NCBI RefSeq assembly: GCF_051014685.1
Contig: NW_027479049.1
Span: 1-64,000 of the forward strand
Length of the DNA: 64,000 nucleotides
Direction of reading: 5' to 3'
DNA from: Ptiloglossa arizonensis
Lineage: Eukaryota; Arthropoda; Insecta; Hymenoptera; Colletidae
The number at the start of each line of letters is the position of its first letter. The first letter of the stretch is position 1. Positions 1 to 10,324 of the stretch are shown piece after piece. Position numbers and translations under genes: made by a program. The notes beneath the pieces are model-generated. The model was not told where the DNA came from and searched no databases. It saw only the letters and a program-made list of their open reading frames with translations.

Positions 1-175
1 CTCCAAACTGCCACATCTCGCGAACGGATTGACCAATCCGAAAAATTTCTGTTGCATCTGAAAGTAGAAACTCGCCCGATTACAACGGTATGTGTAGTTC
101 TCCCCTAGGCCGTTCCAGTTATTCATTTCGAGCATCAGAACTGCGAAAATGTTGAGTTTGTCAAGCGTTTCTTAC
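1..175 (+). repeat. Representative satellite monomer (monomer 1)
   Basis: This is the unit used for phasing; its start is arbitrary because the array is continuous. Landmarks by monomer position: 18-23 tcgcga hexamer; 25-40 dyad; about 41-80 a strongly conserved stretch including tttctgttgcatctgaaag and ctcgcccgatta; about 85-101 the main variable stretch, with states such as tatgcgtac, tatgcgcac, tatgtgtag, aggtgtag and cggtgtag; about 104-109 cctagg; 125-130 around ttcgag; about 147-154 aaaatttt in most copies (aaaatgtt here). A typical monomer built from the majority states has 45 C and 32 G (44% G+C). The short A/T tracts near 41-48 and 147-154 lie about 105 bp apart. Confidence 0.9.
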
Positions 176-1249
176 CTCCAAACTGCCACATCTCGCGAAC
201 GGATTGACCAATCCGAAAAATTTCTGTTGCATCTGAAAGTAGAAACTCGCCCGATTACAACGGTATGTGTAGTTCTCCCCTAGGCCGTTCCAGTTATTCA
301 TTTCGAGCATCAGAACTGCGAAAATTTTGTGTTTCTCAAGCGTTTCTTACCTCCAAACTGCCATATCTCGCGAACGGATTGACCAATTCGCAAAATTTCT
401 GTTGCATCTGAAAGTAGAAACTCGCCCGATTACATCGGTATGCGTACTATTCCCCTAGGCCGTTCTAGTTATTCGTTTCGAGCATCAGAACTGCGAAAAT
501 TTTGAGTTTCTCAAGCGTTTCTTACTTCCAAACGGCCATATCTCGCGAACGGATCGACCAATCCGCAAAATTTCTGTTGCATCTGAAAGTAGAAACTCGC
601 CCGATTACATCGGTATGCGTACTTTTCCCCTAGGCCGTTCTAGTTATTCGTTTCGAGCATCAGAACTGCGAAAATTTTGGGTTTCTCAAGCGTTTCTTAC
701 CTCCAAACTGCCACATCTCGCGAACGGATTGACCAATCCGCAAAATTTCTGTTGCATCTGAAAGTAGCAACTCGCCCGATTACAACGCTATGCGCACTTT
801 TCCCCTAGGCGGTTCTAGTTATTCGTCTCGAGCATCAGAAGTACGAAAACTTTGAGTTTCTCAAGCGTTTCTTACCTCCAAACTGCCACATCTCGCGAAC
901 GGATTGACCAATCCGAAAAATTTCTGTTGCATCTGAAAGTAGAAACTCGCCCGATTACAACGGTATGTGTAGTTCTCCACTAGGCCGTTCCAGTTATTCA
1001 TTTCGAGCATCAGAACTGCGAAAATGTTGAATTTGTCAAGCGTTTCTTACCTCCAAACTGCCATATCTCGCGAACGGATTGACCAATTCGCAAAATTTGT
1101 GTTGCATCTGAAAGTAGAAACTCGCCCGATTACAACGGTCGGTGTAGTTTTCCCCAAGGCCGTTCTAGTTATTCGTTTCGAGCATCAGAACTGCGAAAAT
1201 TTTGAGTTTCTCAAGCGTTTCTTATCTCCAAACTGCCATATCTCGCGAA

Positions 1250-1265
1250 CGGATTGATCAATCCG
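1250..1265. other. Perfect 16-bp palindrome in the satellite (representative site)
   Basis: The sequence cggattgatcaatccg equals its own reverse complement. It lies at monomer positions 25-40. Monomers of the 'gatc' class carry this perfect form. The commonest alternative, cggattgaccaatccg, keeps 7-bp arms around a 2-bp centre. Other classes weaken it: ggatcgacc, ggatggacc followed by aatccaaaa, ccaattcg, ccgatccg and ccaagccg. Dyads in centromeric satellites have been linked to protein binding or non-B DNA in other organisms, but no function is shown here. Confidence 0.75.
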
Positions 1266-2450
1266 CAAAATTTCTGTTGCATCTGAAAGTAGAAACTCGC
1301 CCGATTACAACGGTATGCGTACCTCTCCCCTAGGCCGTTCTAGTCATTCGTTTCGAGCATCAGAACTGCGAAAATTTTGAGTTTCTCAAGCGTTTCTTAC
1401 TTCCAAACTGCCATATCTCGCGAACGGATTGACCAATCCGCAAAATTTCTGTTGCATCTGAAAGTAGAAACTCGCCCGATTACATCGGTATGCGTACTAT
1501 TCCCCTAGGCCGTTCTAGTTATTCGTTTCGAGCATCAGAACTGCGAAAATTTTGAGTTTCTCAAGCGTTTCTTACCTCCAAACTGCCACATCTCGCGAAC
1601 GGATTGACCAATCCGCAAAATTTCTGTTGCATCTGAAAGTAGAAACTCGCCCGATTACAACGGTATGTGTAGTTTTCCCCTAGACCGTTCCAGTTATTCG
1701 TTTCGAGCATCAGAACTGCGAAAATTTTGAGTTTCTCAAGCGTTTCTTACCTCCAAACTGCCATATCTCGCGAACGGATTGATCAATCCGCAAAATTTCT
1801 GTTGCTTCTGAAAGTAGAAACTCGCCCGATTACAACGGTATGCGCACTTTTCCCCTAGGCCGTTCTAGTTATTCGTTTCGAGCATCAGAACTGCGAAAAT
1901 TTTGGGTTTCTCAAGCGTTTCTTACCTCCAAACTGCCACATCACGCGAACGGATTGACCAATCCGCAAAATTTCTGTTGCATCTGAAAGTAGCAACTCGC
2001 CCGATTACAACGCTATGCGCACTTTTCCCCTAGGCGGTTCTAGTTATTCGTTTCGAGCATCAGAAGTGCGAAAACTTTGAGTTTCTCAAGCGTTTCTTAC
2101 CTCCAAACTGCCACATCTCGCGAACGGATTGACCAATCCGAAAAATTTCTGTTGCATCTGAAAGTAGAAACTCGCCCGATTACAACGGAATGTGTAGTTC
2201 TCCCCTAGGCCGTTCCAGTTATTCATTTCGAGCATCAGAACTGCGAAAATGTTGAGTTTGTCAAGCGTTTCTTACCTCCAAACTGCCACATCTCGCGAAC
2301 GGATTGACCAATCCGAAAAATTTCTGTTGCATCTGAAAGTAAAAATTCGCCCGATTACATCGGTATGCGTACTATTCCCCTAGGCCGTTCTAGTTATTCG
2401 TTTCGAGCATCAGAACTGCGAAAATTTTGAGTTTCTCAAGCGTTTCTTAC

Positions 2451-2625
2451 CTCCAAACTGCCACATCTCGCGAACGGATTGACCAATCCGCAAAATTTCT
2501 GCTGCATCTGAAAGTAGACACTCGCCCGATTACAACGGTATGCGTACTTCTCCCCTAGGCCGTTCTAGTCATTCGTTTCGAGCATCAGAACTGCGAAAAT
2601 TTTGAGTTTCTCAAGCGTTTCTTAT
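2451..2625 (+). repeat. Hybrid monomer
   Basis: The left part (ccacatctcg, gctgcatctg) matches the monomer at 54946. The right part (tatgcgtacttctcc, gtcattcg) matches the one at 55121. The two stand side by side in the later HOR copy, so here a one-monomer deletion fused them between about 2518 and 2541, within sequence identical in both. Confidence 0.8.
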
Positions 2626-3675
2626 CTCCAAACTGCCATATCTCGCGAACGGATTGATCAATCCGCAAAATTTCTGTTGCATCTGAAAGTAGAAACTCGC
2701 CCGATTACAACGGTATGCGCACTCTTCCCTTAGGCGGTTCTAGTTAATCGTTTCGAGCATCAGAACTGCGAAAATTTTGAGTTTCTCAAGCGTTTCTTAC
2801 CTCCAAACTGCCATATCTCGCGAACGGATTGACCAATCCGCAAAATTTCTGTTGCATCTGAAAGTAGAAACTCGCCCGATTACAACGGTAGCTGTAGTTT
2901 TCCCCTAGGCCGTCCTAGTTATTCGTTTCGAGCATCAGAAGTTCGAAAATTTTGAGTTTCTCAAGCGTTTCTTACCTCCAAACTGCCACATCTCGCGAAC
3001 GGATTGACCAATCCGCAAAATTTCTGTTGCATCTGAAAGTAGAAACTCGCCCGATTACAACGGTATGTGTAGTTTTCCCCTAGGCCGTTCCAGTTATTCA
3101 TTTCGAGCATCAGAACTGCGAAAATTTTGAGTTTCTCAAGCGTTTCTTACCTCCAAACTGCCATATCTCGCGAACGGATTGACCAATCCGCAAAATTTCT
3201 GTTGCATCTGAAAGTAGAAACTCGCCCGATTACAACGGTAGGTGTAATTTTCCCCTAGGCCGTTCTAGTTATTTGTTTCGAGCATCAGAACTGCGAAAAT
3301 TTTGAGTTTCTCAAGCGTTCCTTATCTCCAAACTGCCATATCTCGCGAACGGATTGATCAATCCACAAAATTTCTGTTGCATCTGAAAGTAGAAACTCGC
3401 CCGATTACAACGGTATGTGTAGTTTTCCCCTAGACCGTTCCAGTTATTCGTTTCGAGCATCAGAACTGCGAAAATTTTGAGTTTCTCAAGCGTTTCTTAC
3501 TTCCAAACTGCCATATCTCGCGAACGGATCGACCAATCCGCAAAATTTCTGTTGCATCTGAAAGTAGAAACTCGCCCGATTACAACGGTATGCGCACTTT
3601 TCCCCTAGGCCGTTCTAGTTATTCGTTTCGAGCATCAGAACTGCGAAAATTTTGCGTTTCTCAAGCGTTTCTTAT

Positions 3676-4375
3676 CTCCAAACTGCCATATCTCGCGAAC
3701 GGATTGATCAATCCGCAAAATTTCTGTTGCATCTGAAAGTAGAAACTCGCCCGATTACAACGGTATGCGTACTTCTCCCCTAGGCCGTTCCAGTTATTCG
3801 TTTCGAGCATCAGAACTGCGAAAATTTTGAGTTTCTCAAGCGTTTCTTACCTCCAAAGTGCCATATCTCGCGAACGGATTGACCAATTCGCAAAATTTCT
3901 GTTGCATCTGAAAGTAGAAACTCGCCCGATTACAACGGTCGGTGTAGTTTTCCCCAAGGCCGTTCTAGTTATTCGTTTCGAGCATCAGAACTGCGAAAAT
4001 TTTGCGTTTCTCAAGCGTTTCTTATCTCCAAACTGCCATATCTCGCGAACGGATTGATCAATCCGCAAAATTTCTGTTGCATCTGAAAGTAGAAACTCGC
4101 CCGATTACAACGGTATGCGTACTTCTCCCCTAGGCCGTTCCAGTTATTCGTTTCGAGCATCAGAACTGCGAAAATTTTGAGTTTCTCAAGCGTTTCTTAC
4201 CTCCAAAGTGCCATATCTCGCGAACGGATTGACCAATTCGCAAAATTTCTGTTGCATCTGAAAGTAGAAACTCGCCCGATTACAACGGTCGGTGTAGTTT
4301 TCCCCAAGGCCGTTCTAGTTATTCGTTTCGAGCATCAGAACTGCGAAAATTTTGCGTTTCTCAAGCGTTTCTTAT
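3676..4375 (+). repeat. Local dimer (350 bp) repeated twice
   Basis: Monomers 22-23 and 24-25 form two near-identical dimers. The first member is a gatcaatcc monomer with tatgcgtacttctcc and ttccag. The second carries ctccaaagtgcc, ccaattcg, cggtcggtgtag and ttttgcgttt. The last dimer ends in ttatatcc rather than ttatctcc. The same dimer reappears at 33422, 48646 and 56696 in different copy numbers. Confidence 0.85.
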
Positions 4376-4900
4376 ATCCAAACTGCCATATCTCGCGAAC
4401 GGATTGATCAATCCGCAAAATTTCTGTTGCTTCTGAAAGTAGAAACTCGCCCGATTACAACGGTAGGTGTAGTTTTCCCCTAGGCCGTTCTAGTTATTCG
4501 TTTCGAGCATCAGAACTGCGAAAATTTTGAGTTTCTCAAGCGTTTCTTACCTCCAAACTGCCATATCTCGCGAACGGATTGACCAATCCGCAAAATTTCT
4601 GTTGCATCTGAAAGTAGAAATTCGCCCGATTACATCGGTATGCGTACTATTCCCCTAGGCCGTTCTACTTATTCGTTTCGAGCATCAGAACTGCGAAAAT
4701 TTTGAGTTTCTCAAGCGTTTCTTACTTCCAAACTGCCACATCTCGCGAACGGATCGACCAATCCGCAAAATTTCTGTTGCATCTGAAAGTAGAAACTCGC
4801 CCGATTTCAACGGTATGTGTAGTTTTCGCCTAGGCCGTTCCAGTTATTCGTTTCGAGCATCAGAACTGCGAAAATTTTGAGTTTCTCAAGCGTTTCTTAC

Positions 4901-6650
4901 CTCCAAACTGCCATATCTCGCGAACGGGTTGACCAATCCGCAAAATTTCTGTTGCATCTGAAAGTAGAAACTCGCCCGATTACAACGGTATGCGCACTTT
5001 TCCCCTAGGCTGTTCTAGTTATTCGTTTCGAGCATCAGAACAACGAAAATTTTGAGTTTCTCAAGCGTTTCTTACCTCCAAACTGCCACATCTCGCGAAC
5101 GGATTGACCAATCCGCAAAATTTCTGTTGCATCTGAAAATAGAAACTCGCCCGATTACAACGGTACGTGTAGTGTTCCCCTAGGCCGTTCTAGTTATTCG
5201 TTTCGAGCATCAGAAGTGCGAAAACTTTGAGTTTCTCAAGCGTTTCTTACCTCCAAACTGCCACATCTCGCGAACGGATTGACCAATCCGAAAAATTTCT
5301 GTTGCATCTGAAAATAAAAACTCGCCCGATTACAACGGTATGTGTAGTTCTCCCCTAGGCCGTTCCAGTTATTAATTTCGAGCATCAGAACTGCGAAAAT
5401 TTTGAGTTTGTCAAGCGTTTCTTACCTCCAAACTGCCACATCTCGCGAACGGATTGACCAGTCCGAAAAATTTCTGTTGCATCTGAAAGTAGAAACTCGC
5501 CCGATTACAACGGTATGTCTAGTTCTCCCCTAGGCCGTTCCAGTTATTCATTTCGAGCATCAGAACTGCGAAAATTTTGAGTTTCTCAAGCGTTTCTTAC
5601 CTCCAAACTGCCATATCTCGCGAACGGATTGACCAATTCGCAAAATTTCTGTTGCATCTGAAAGTAGAAACTCGCCCGATTACAACGGTCGGTGTAGTTT
5701 TCCCCAAGGCCGTTCTAGTTATTCGTTTCGAGCATCAGAACTGCGAAAATTTTGAGTTTCTCAAGCGTTTCTTATCTCCAAACTGCCATATCTCGCGAAC
5801 GGATTGATCAATCCGCAAAATTTCTGTTGCATCTGAAAGTAGAAACTCGCCCGATTACAACGGTATGCGTACCTCTCCCCTAGGCCGTTCTAGTTATTCG
5901 TCTCGAGCATCAGAATTGCGAAAATTTTGAGTTTCTCAAGCGTTTCTTACCTCCAAACTGCCATATCTCGCGAACGGATTGACCAATCCGCAAAATTTCT
6001 GTTGCATCTGAAAGTAGAAACTCGCCCGATTACAACGGTATGCGCACTTTTCCCCTAGGCTGTTCTAGTTATTCGTTTCGAGCATCAGAACAACGAAAAT
6101 TTTGAGTTTCTCAAGCGTTTCTTACCTCCAAACTGCCACATCTCGCGAACGGATTTACCAATCCGCAAAATTTCTGTTGCATCTGAAAATAGAAACTCGC
6201 CCGATTACAACGGTACGTGTAGTGTTCCCCTAGGCCTTTCTAGTTATTCGTTTCGAGCATCAGAAGTGCGAAAACTTTGAGTTTCTCAAGCGTTTCTTAC
6301 CTCCAAACTGCCACATCTCGCGAACGGATTGACCAATCCGAAAAATTTCTGTTGCATCTGAAAATAAAAACTCGCCCGATTACAACGGTATGTGTAGTTC
6401 TCCCCTAGGCCGTTCCAGTTATTAATTTCGAGCATCAGAACTGCGAAAATTTTGAGTTTGTCAAGCGTTTCTTACCTCCAAACTGCCACATCTCGCGAAC
6501 GGATTGACCAATCCGAAAAATTTCTGTTGCATCTGAAAGTAGAAACTCGCCCGATTACAACGGTATGTCTAGTTCTCCCCTAGGCCGTTCCAGTTATTCA
6601 TTTCGAGCATCAGAACTGCGAAAATTTTGAGTTTCTCAAGCGTTTCTTAC
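4901..6650 (+). repeat. Four-monomer block duplicated at 1050-bp spacing
   Basis: Monomers 29-32 (4901-5600) and 35-38 (5951-6650) share, in order: ggctgttctag with cagaacaacg; gaaaatag with tacgtgtagtgttcc; gaaaataaaaactc with attaatttcg; and tatgtctag. Private differences include gatttacc and ggcctttc in the second copy and gtccgaaaaa in the first. The rare attaatttcg state in both copies (and at 60661) against attcatttcg elsewhere shows common origin. Confidence 0.8.
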
Positions 6651-7350
6651 CTCCAAACTGCCATATCTCGCGAACGGATTGATCAATCCACAAAATTTCT
6701 GTTGCATCTGAAAGTAGAAACTCGCCCGATTACAACGGTATGTGTAGTTTTCCCCTAGACCGTTCTAGTTATTCGTTTCGAGCATCAGAACTGCGAAAAT
6801 TTTGAGTTTCTCAAGCGTTCCTTATCTCCAAACTGCCATATCTCGCGAACGGATTGATCAATCCACAAAATTTCTGTTGCATCTGAAAGTAGAAACTCGC
6901 CCGATTACAACGGTCGGTGTAGTTTTCCCCAAGGCCGTTCTAGTTATTCGTTTCGAGCATCAGAACTGCGAAAATTTTGAGTTTCTCAAGCGTTTCTTAC
7001 CTCCAAACTGCCACATCTCGCGAACGGATTGACCAATCCGCAAAATTTCTGTTGCATCTGAAAGTAGAAACTCCCCCGATTACAACGGTATGTGTAGTTT
7101 TCCCCTAGACCGTTCTAGTTATTCGTTTCGAGCATCAGAACTGCGAAAATTTTGAGTTTCTCAAGCGTTCCTTATCTCCAAACTGCCATATCTCGCGAAC
7201 GGATTGATCAATCCACAAAATTTCTGTTGCATCTGAAAGTAGAAACTCGCCCGATTACAACGGTCGGTGTAGTTTTCCCCAAGGCCGTTCTAGTTATTCG
7301 TTTCGAGCATCAGAACTGCGAAAATTTTGAGTTTCTCAAGCGTTTCTTAT
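6651..7350 (+). repeat. Two-monomer duplication, partly converted
   Basis: Monomers 40 (6826) and 42 (7176) are alike: gcgttccttatctcc, gatcaatccac and cggtcggtgtag with ccccaagg. Monomers 39 and 41 share the tgtgtagttttcccctagacc right half but differ in the left half (gatcaatccac against gaccaatccgc and ctcccccg). The pair therefore reads as a duplicated dimer in which one member has a swapped left half. Confidence 0.7.
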
Positions 7351-8225
7351 CTCCAAACTGCCATATCTCGCGAACGGATTGATCAATCCGCAAAATTTTT
7401 GTTGCATCTGAAAGTAGAAACTCGCCCGATTACAACGGTATGCGTACCTCTCCCCTAGGCCGTTCTAGTCATTCGTTTCGAGCATCAGAACTGCGAAAAT
7501 TTTGAGTTTGTCAAGCGTTTCTTACTTCCAAACTGCCATATCTCGCGAACGGATCGACCAATCCGCAAAATTTCTGTTGCATCTGAAAGTAGAAATTCGC
7601 CCGATTACATCGGTATGCGCACTATTCCCCTAGGCCGTTGTAGTTATTCGTTTCGAGCATCAGAACTGCGAAAATTTTGAGTTTCTCAAGCGTTTCTTAC
7701 CTCCAAACTGCCACATCTCGCGAACGGATTGACCAAGCCGCAAAATTTCTGTTGCATCTGAAAGTAGAAACTCGCCCGATTACAACGGTATGTGTAGTTT
7801 TCCCCTAGACCGTTCCAGTTAATCGTTTCGAGCATCAGAACTGCGAAAATTTTGAGTTTCTCAAGCGTTTCATACCTCCAAACTGCCATATCTCGCGAAC
7901 GGATTGACCAATCCGCAAAATTTCTGTTGCATCTGAAAGTAGAAACTCGTCCGATTACATCGGTATGCGTACTTTTCCCCTAGGCCGTTCTAGTTATTCG
8001 TTTCGAGCATCAGAACTGCGACAATTTTGAGTTTCTCAAGCGTTTCTAACCTCCAAACTGCCATATCTCGCGAACGGATTGATCAATCCGCAAAATTTCT
8101 GTTGCTTCTGAAAGTAGAAACTCGCCCGATTACAACGGTATGCGCACTTTTCCCCTAGGCCGTTCTAGTTATTCGTTTCGAGCATCAGAACTGCGAAAAT
8201 TTTGGGTTTCTCAAGCGTTTCTTAC

Positions 8226-10324
8226 CTCCAAACTGCCACATCTCGCGAACGGATTGACCAATCCGCAAAATTTCTGTTGCATCTGAAAGTAGAAACTCGC
8301 CCGATTACAACGCTATGCGCACTTTTCCCCTAGGCGGTTCTAGTTATTCGTTTCGAGCATCAGAAGTGCGAAAACTTTGAGTTCCTCAAGCGTTTCTTAC
8401 CTCCAAACTGCCACATCTCGCGAACGGATTGACCAATCCGAAAAATTTCTGTTGCATCTGAAAGTAGAAACTCGCCCGATTACAACGGTATGTGTAGTTC
8501 TCCCCTAGGCCGTTCCAGTTATTCATTTCGAGCATCAGAACTGCGAAAATGTTGAGTTTGTCAAGCGTTTCTTACCTCCAAACTGCCACATCTCGCGAAC
8601 GGATTGACCAATCCGAAAAATTTCTGTTGCATCTGAAAGTAGAAACTCGCCCGATTACAACGGTATGTGTAGTTCTCCCCTAGGCCGTTCCAGTTATTCA
8701 TTTCGAGCATCAGAACTGCGAAAATTTTGTGTTTCTCAAGCGTTTCTTACCTCCAAACTGCCATATCTCGCGAACGGATTGACCAATTCGCAAAATTTCT
8801 GTTGCATCTGAAAGTAGAAACTCGCCCGATTACATCGGTATGCGTACTATTCCCCTAGGCCGTTCTAGTTATTCGTTTCGAGCATCAGAACTGCGAAAAT
8901 TTTGAGTTTCTCAAGCGTTTCTTACCTCCAAACGGCCATATCTCGCGAACGGATCGACCAATCCGCAAAATTTCTGTTGCATCTGAAAGTAGAAACTCGC
9001 CCGATTACATCGGTATGCGTACTTTTCCCCTAGGCCGTTCTAGTTATTCGTTTCGAGCATCAGAACTGCGAAAATTTTGGGTTTCTCAAGCGTTTCTTAC
9101 CTCCAAACTGCCACATCTCGCGAACGGATTGACCAATCCGCAAAATTTCTGTTGCATCTGAAAGTAGCAACTCGCCCGATTACAACGGTATGCGCACTTT
9201 TCCCCTGTGCCGCTCTAGTTATTCGTTTCGAGCATAAAACTGCGAAAATTTTGAGTTTCTCAAGCGTTTCTTACATCCAAACTGCCATATCTCGCGAACG
9301 GATTGACCAATCCGCAAAATTTCTGTTGCATTTGAAAGTAGAAACTCGCCCGATTACAACGGTATGCGCACTTTTCCCCTAGGCGGTTCTAGTTATTCGT
9401 TTCGAGCATCAGAAGTGCGAAAACTTTGAGTTCCTCAAGCGTTTCTTACCTCCAAACTGCCACATCTCGCGAACGGATTGACCAATCCGAAAAATTTCTG
9501 TTGCATCTGAAAGTAGAAACTCGCCCGATTACAACGGTATGTGTAGTTCTCCCCTAGGCCGTTCCAGTTATTCATTTCGAGCATCAGAACTGCGAAAATG
9601 TTGAGTTTGTCAAGCGTTTCTTACCTCCAAACTGCCACATCTCGCGAACGGATTGACCAATCCGAAAAATTTCTGTTGCATCTGAAAGTAGAAACTCGCC
9701 CGATTACAACGGTATGTGTAGTTCTCCCCTAGGCCGTTCCAGTTATTCATTTCGAGCATCAGAACTGCGAAAATTTTGTGTTTCTCAAGCGTTTCTTACC
9801 TCCAAACTGCCATATCTCGCGAACGGATTGACCAATTCGCAAAATTTCTGTTGCATCTGAAAGTAGAAACTCGCCCGATTACATCGGTATGCGTACTATT
9901 CCCCTAGGCCGTTCTAGTTATTCGTTTCGAGCATCAGAACTGCGAAAATTTTGAGTTTCTCAAGCGTTTCTTACCTCCAAACGGCCATATCTCGCGAACG
10001 GATCGACCAATCCGCAAAATTTCTGTTGCATCTGAAAGTAGAAACTCGCCCGATTACATCGGTATGCGTACTTTTCCCCTAGGCCGTTCTAGTTATTCGT
10101 TTCGAGCATCAGAACTGCGAAAATTTTGGGTTTCTCAAGCGTTTCTTACCTCCAAACTGCCACATCTCGCGAACGGATTGACCAATCCGCAAAATTTCTG
10201 TTGCATCTGAAAGTAGCAACTCGCCCGATTACAACGCTATGCGCACTTTTCCCCTAGGCGGTTCTAGTTATTCGTCTCGAGCATCAGAAGTACGAAAACT
10301 TTGAGTTTCTCAAGCGTTTCTTAC
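8226..10324 (+). repeat. Six-monomer tandem duplication at the HOR boundary
   Basis: Monomers 48-53 (8226-9274) and 54-59 (9275-10324) run in parallel: gagttcctcaag, gttgagtttg, ttttgtgtttc, tactattcc, ccaaacggcc, ttttgggtttc with tagcaactcg. The diagnostic HOR-start monomer therefore occurs twice, at 8576 and 9625. The junction is imperfect. Monomer 53 has an aberrant right half (cccctgtgccgctctag, 1-bp shorter) and monomer 54 an aberrant left half (catccaaactgccatatc, catttgaaag). Confidence 0.8.
9101..9274 (+). repeat. 174-bp monomer (1-bp deletion)
   Basis: The usual gagcatcagaactgcg reads gagcataaaactgcg near 9230-9245, one base shorter. The array register moves by one base from here rightward. 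The deletion joins two monomers in one reading frame and creates a 101-codon frame at 9077-9382 with a 58-residue internal period, which is not evidence of coding. Confidence 0.9.

Larger units (their letters stand above)
176..8575 (+). repeat. Large higher-order repeat copy 1 (48 monomers, 8400 bp)
   Basis: It is delimited by the diagnostic monomer ending in ttttgtgtttctcaag, which starts at 176 and again at 8576. Marker monomers recur in the same order in later copies: ccacatcacgcg (1926), the gcgcactcttcccttaggcgg monomer (2626), taGctgtag with cagaagttcg (2801), ctccaaagtgcc (3851, 4201), tttcaacggtatgtg with ttcgcctagg (4726). Compared with copies at 9625, 43922 and 52321, it lacks two monomers before the cacgcg marker (10 monomers from start to marker instead of 12). 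It lacks the gaccgatcc monomer seen in the later copies. Confidence 0.85.

Noticed and set aside
104..109. cctagg hexamer in almost every monomer
   Set aside because: It is a short palindrome present through repetition; no evidence for a function, and it is lost in the ccccaagg class without other effect.
115..135. CENP-B-box-like sequence around ttcgtttcgag
   Set aside because: It shares ttcg with the CENP-B box but lacks the required downstream a and cggg core positions.
1024..1257. Recurring 76-79 codon plus-strand frames, also at 3827, 5577, 10473, 19575, 32523, 44770, 53169, 63318 and others
   Set aside because: They are the same satellite segment read once per marker monomer. Most start at a ttg codon, all stop at the tga of ggattga, substitutions show no codon pattern, and no gene context exists.
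5313..5318. aataaa polyadenylation-like hexamer in gaaaataaaaactc monomers (also about 6363, 36110, 36640, 38390, 41030, 42235, 60610)
   Set aside because: It comes from two substitutions in one monomer class in a non-coding repeat; no transcript or downstream element supports use.
7686..7889. 67-codon minus-strand frame
   Set aside because: It lies wholly within two satellite monomers and depends on a chance base change near 7871; nothing suggests expression.
9230..9240. Transposon or retroelement boundary at irregular monomers
   Set aside because: Register shifts by only one base, flanks are normal satellite, and there are no target-site duplications, terminal repeats or coding remnants.
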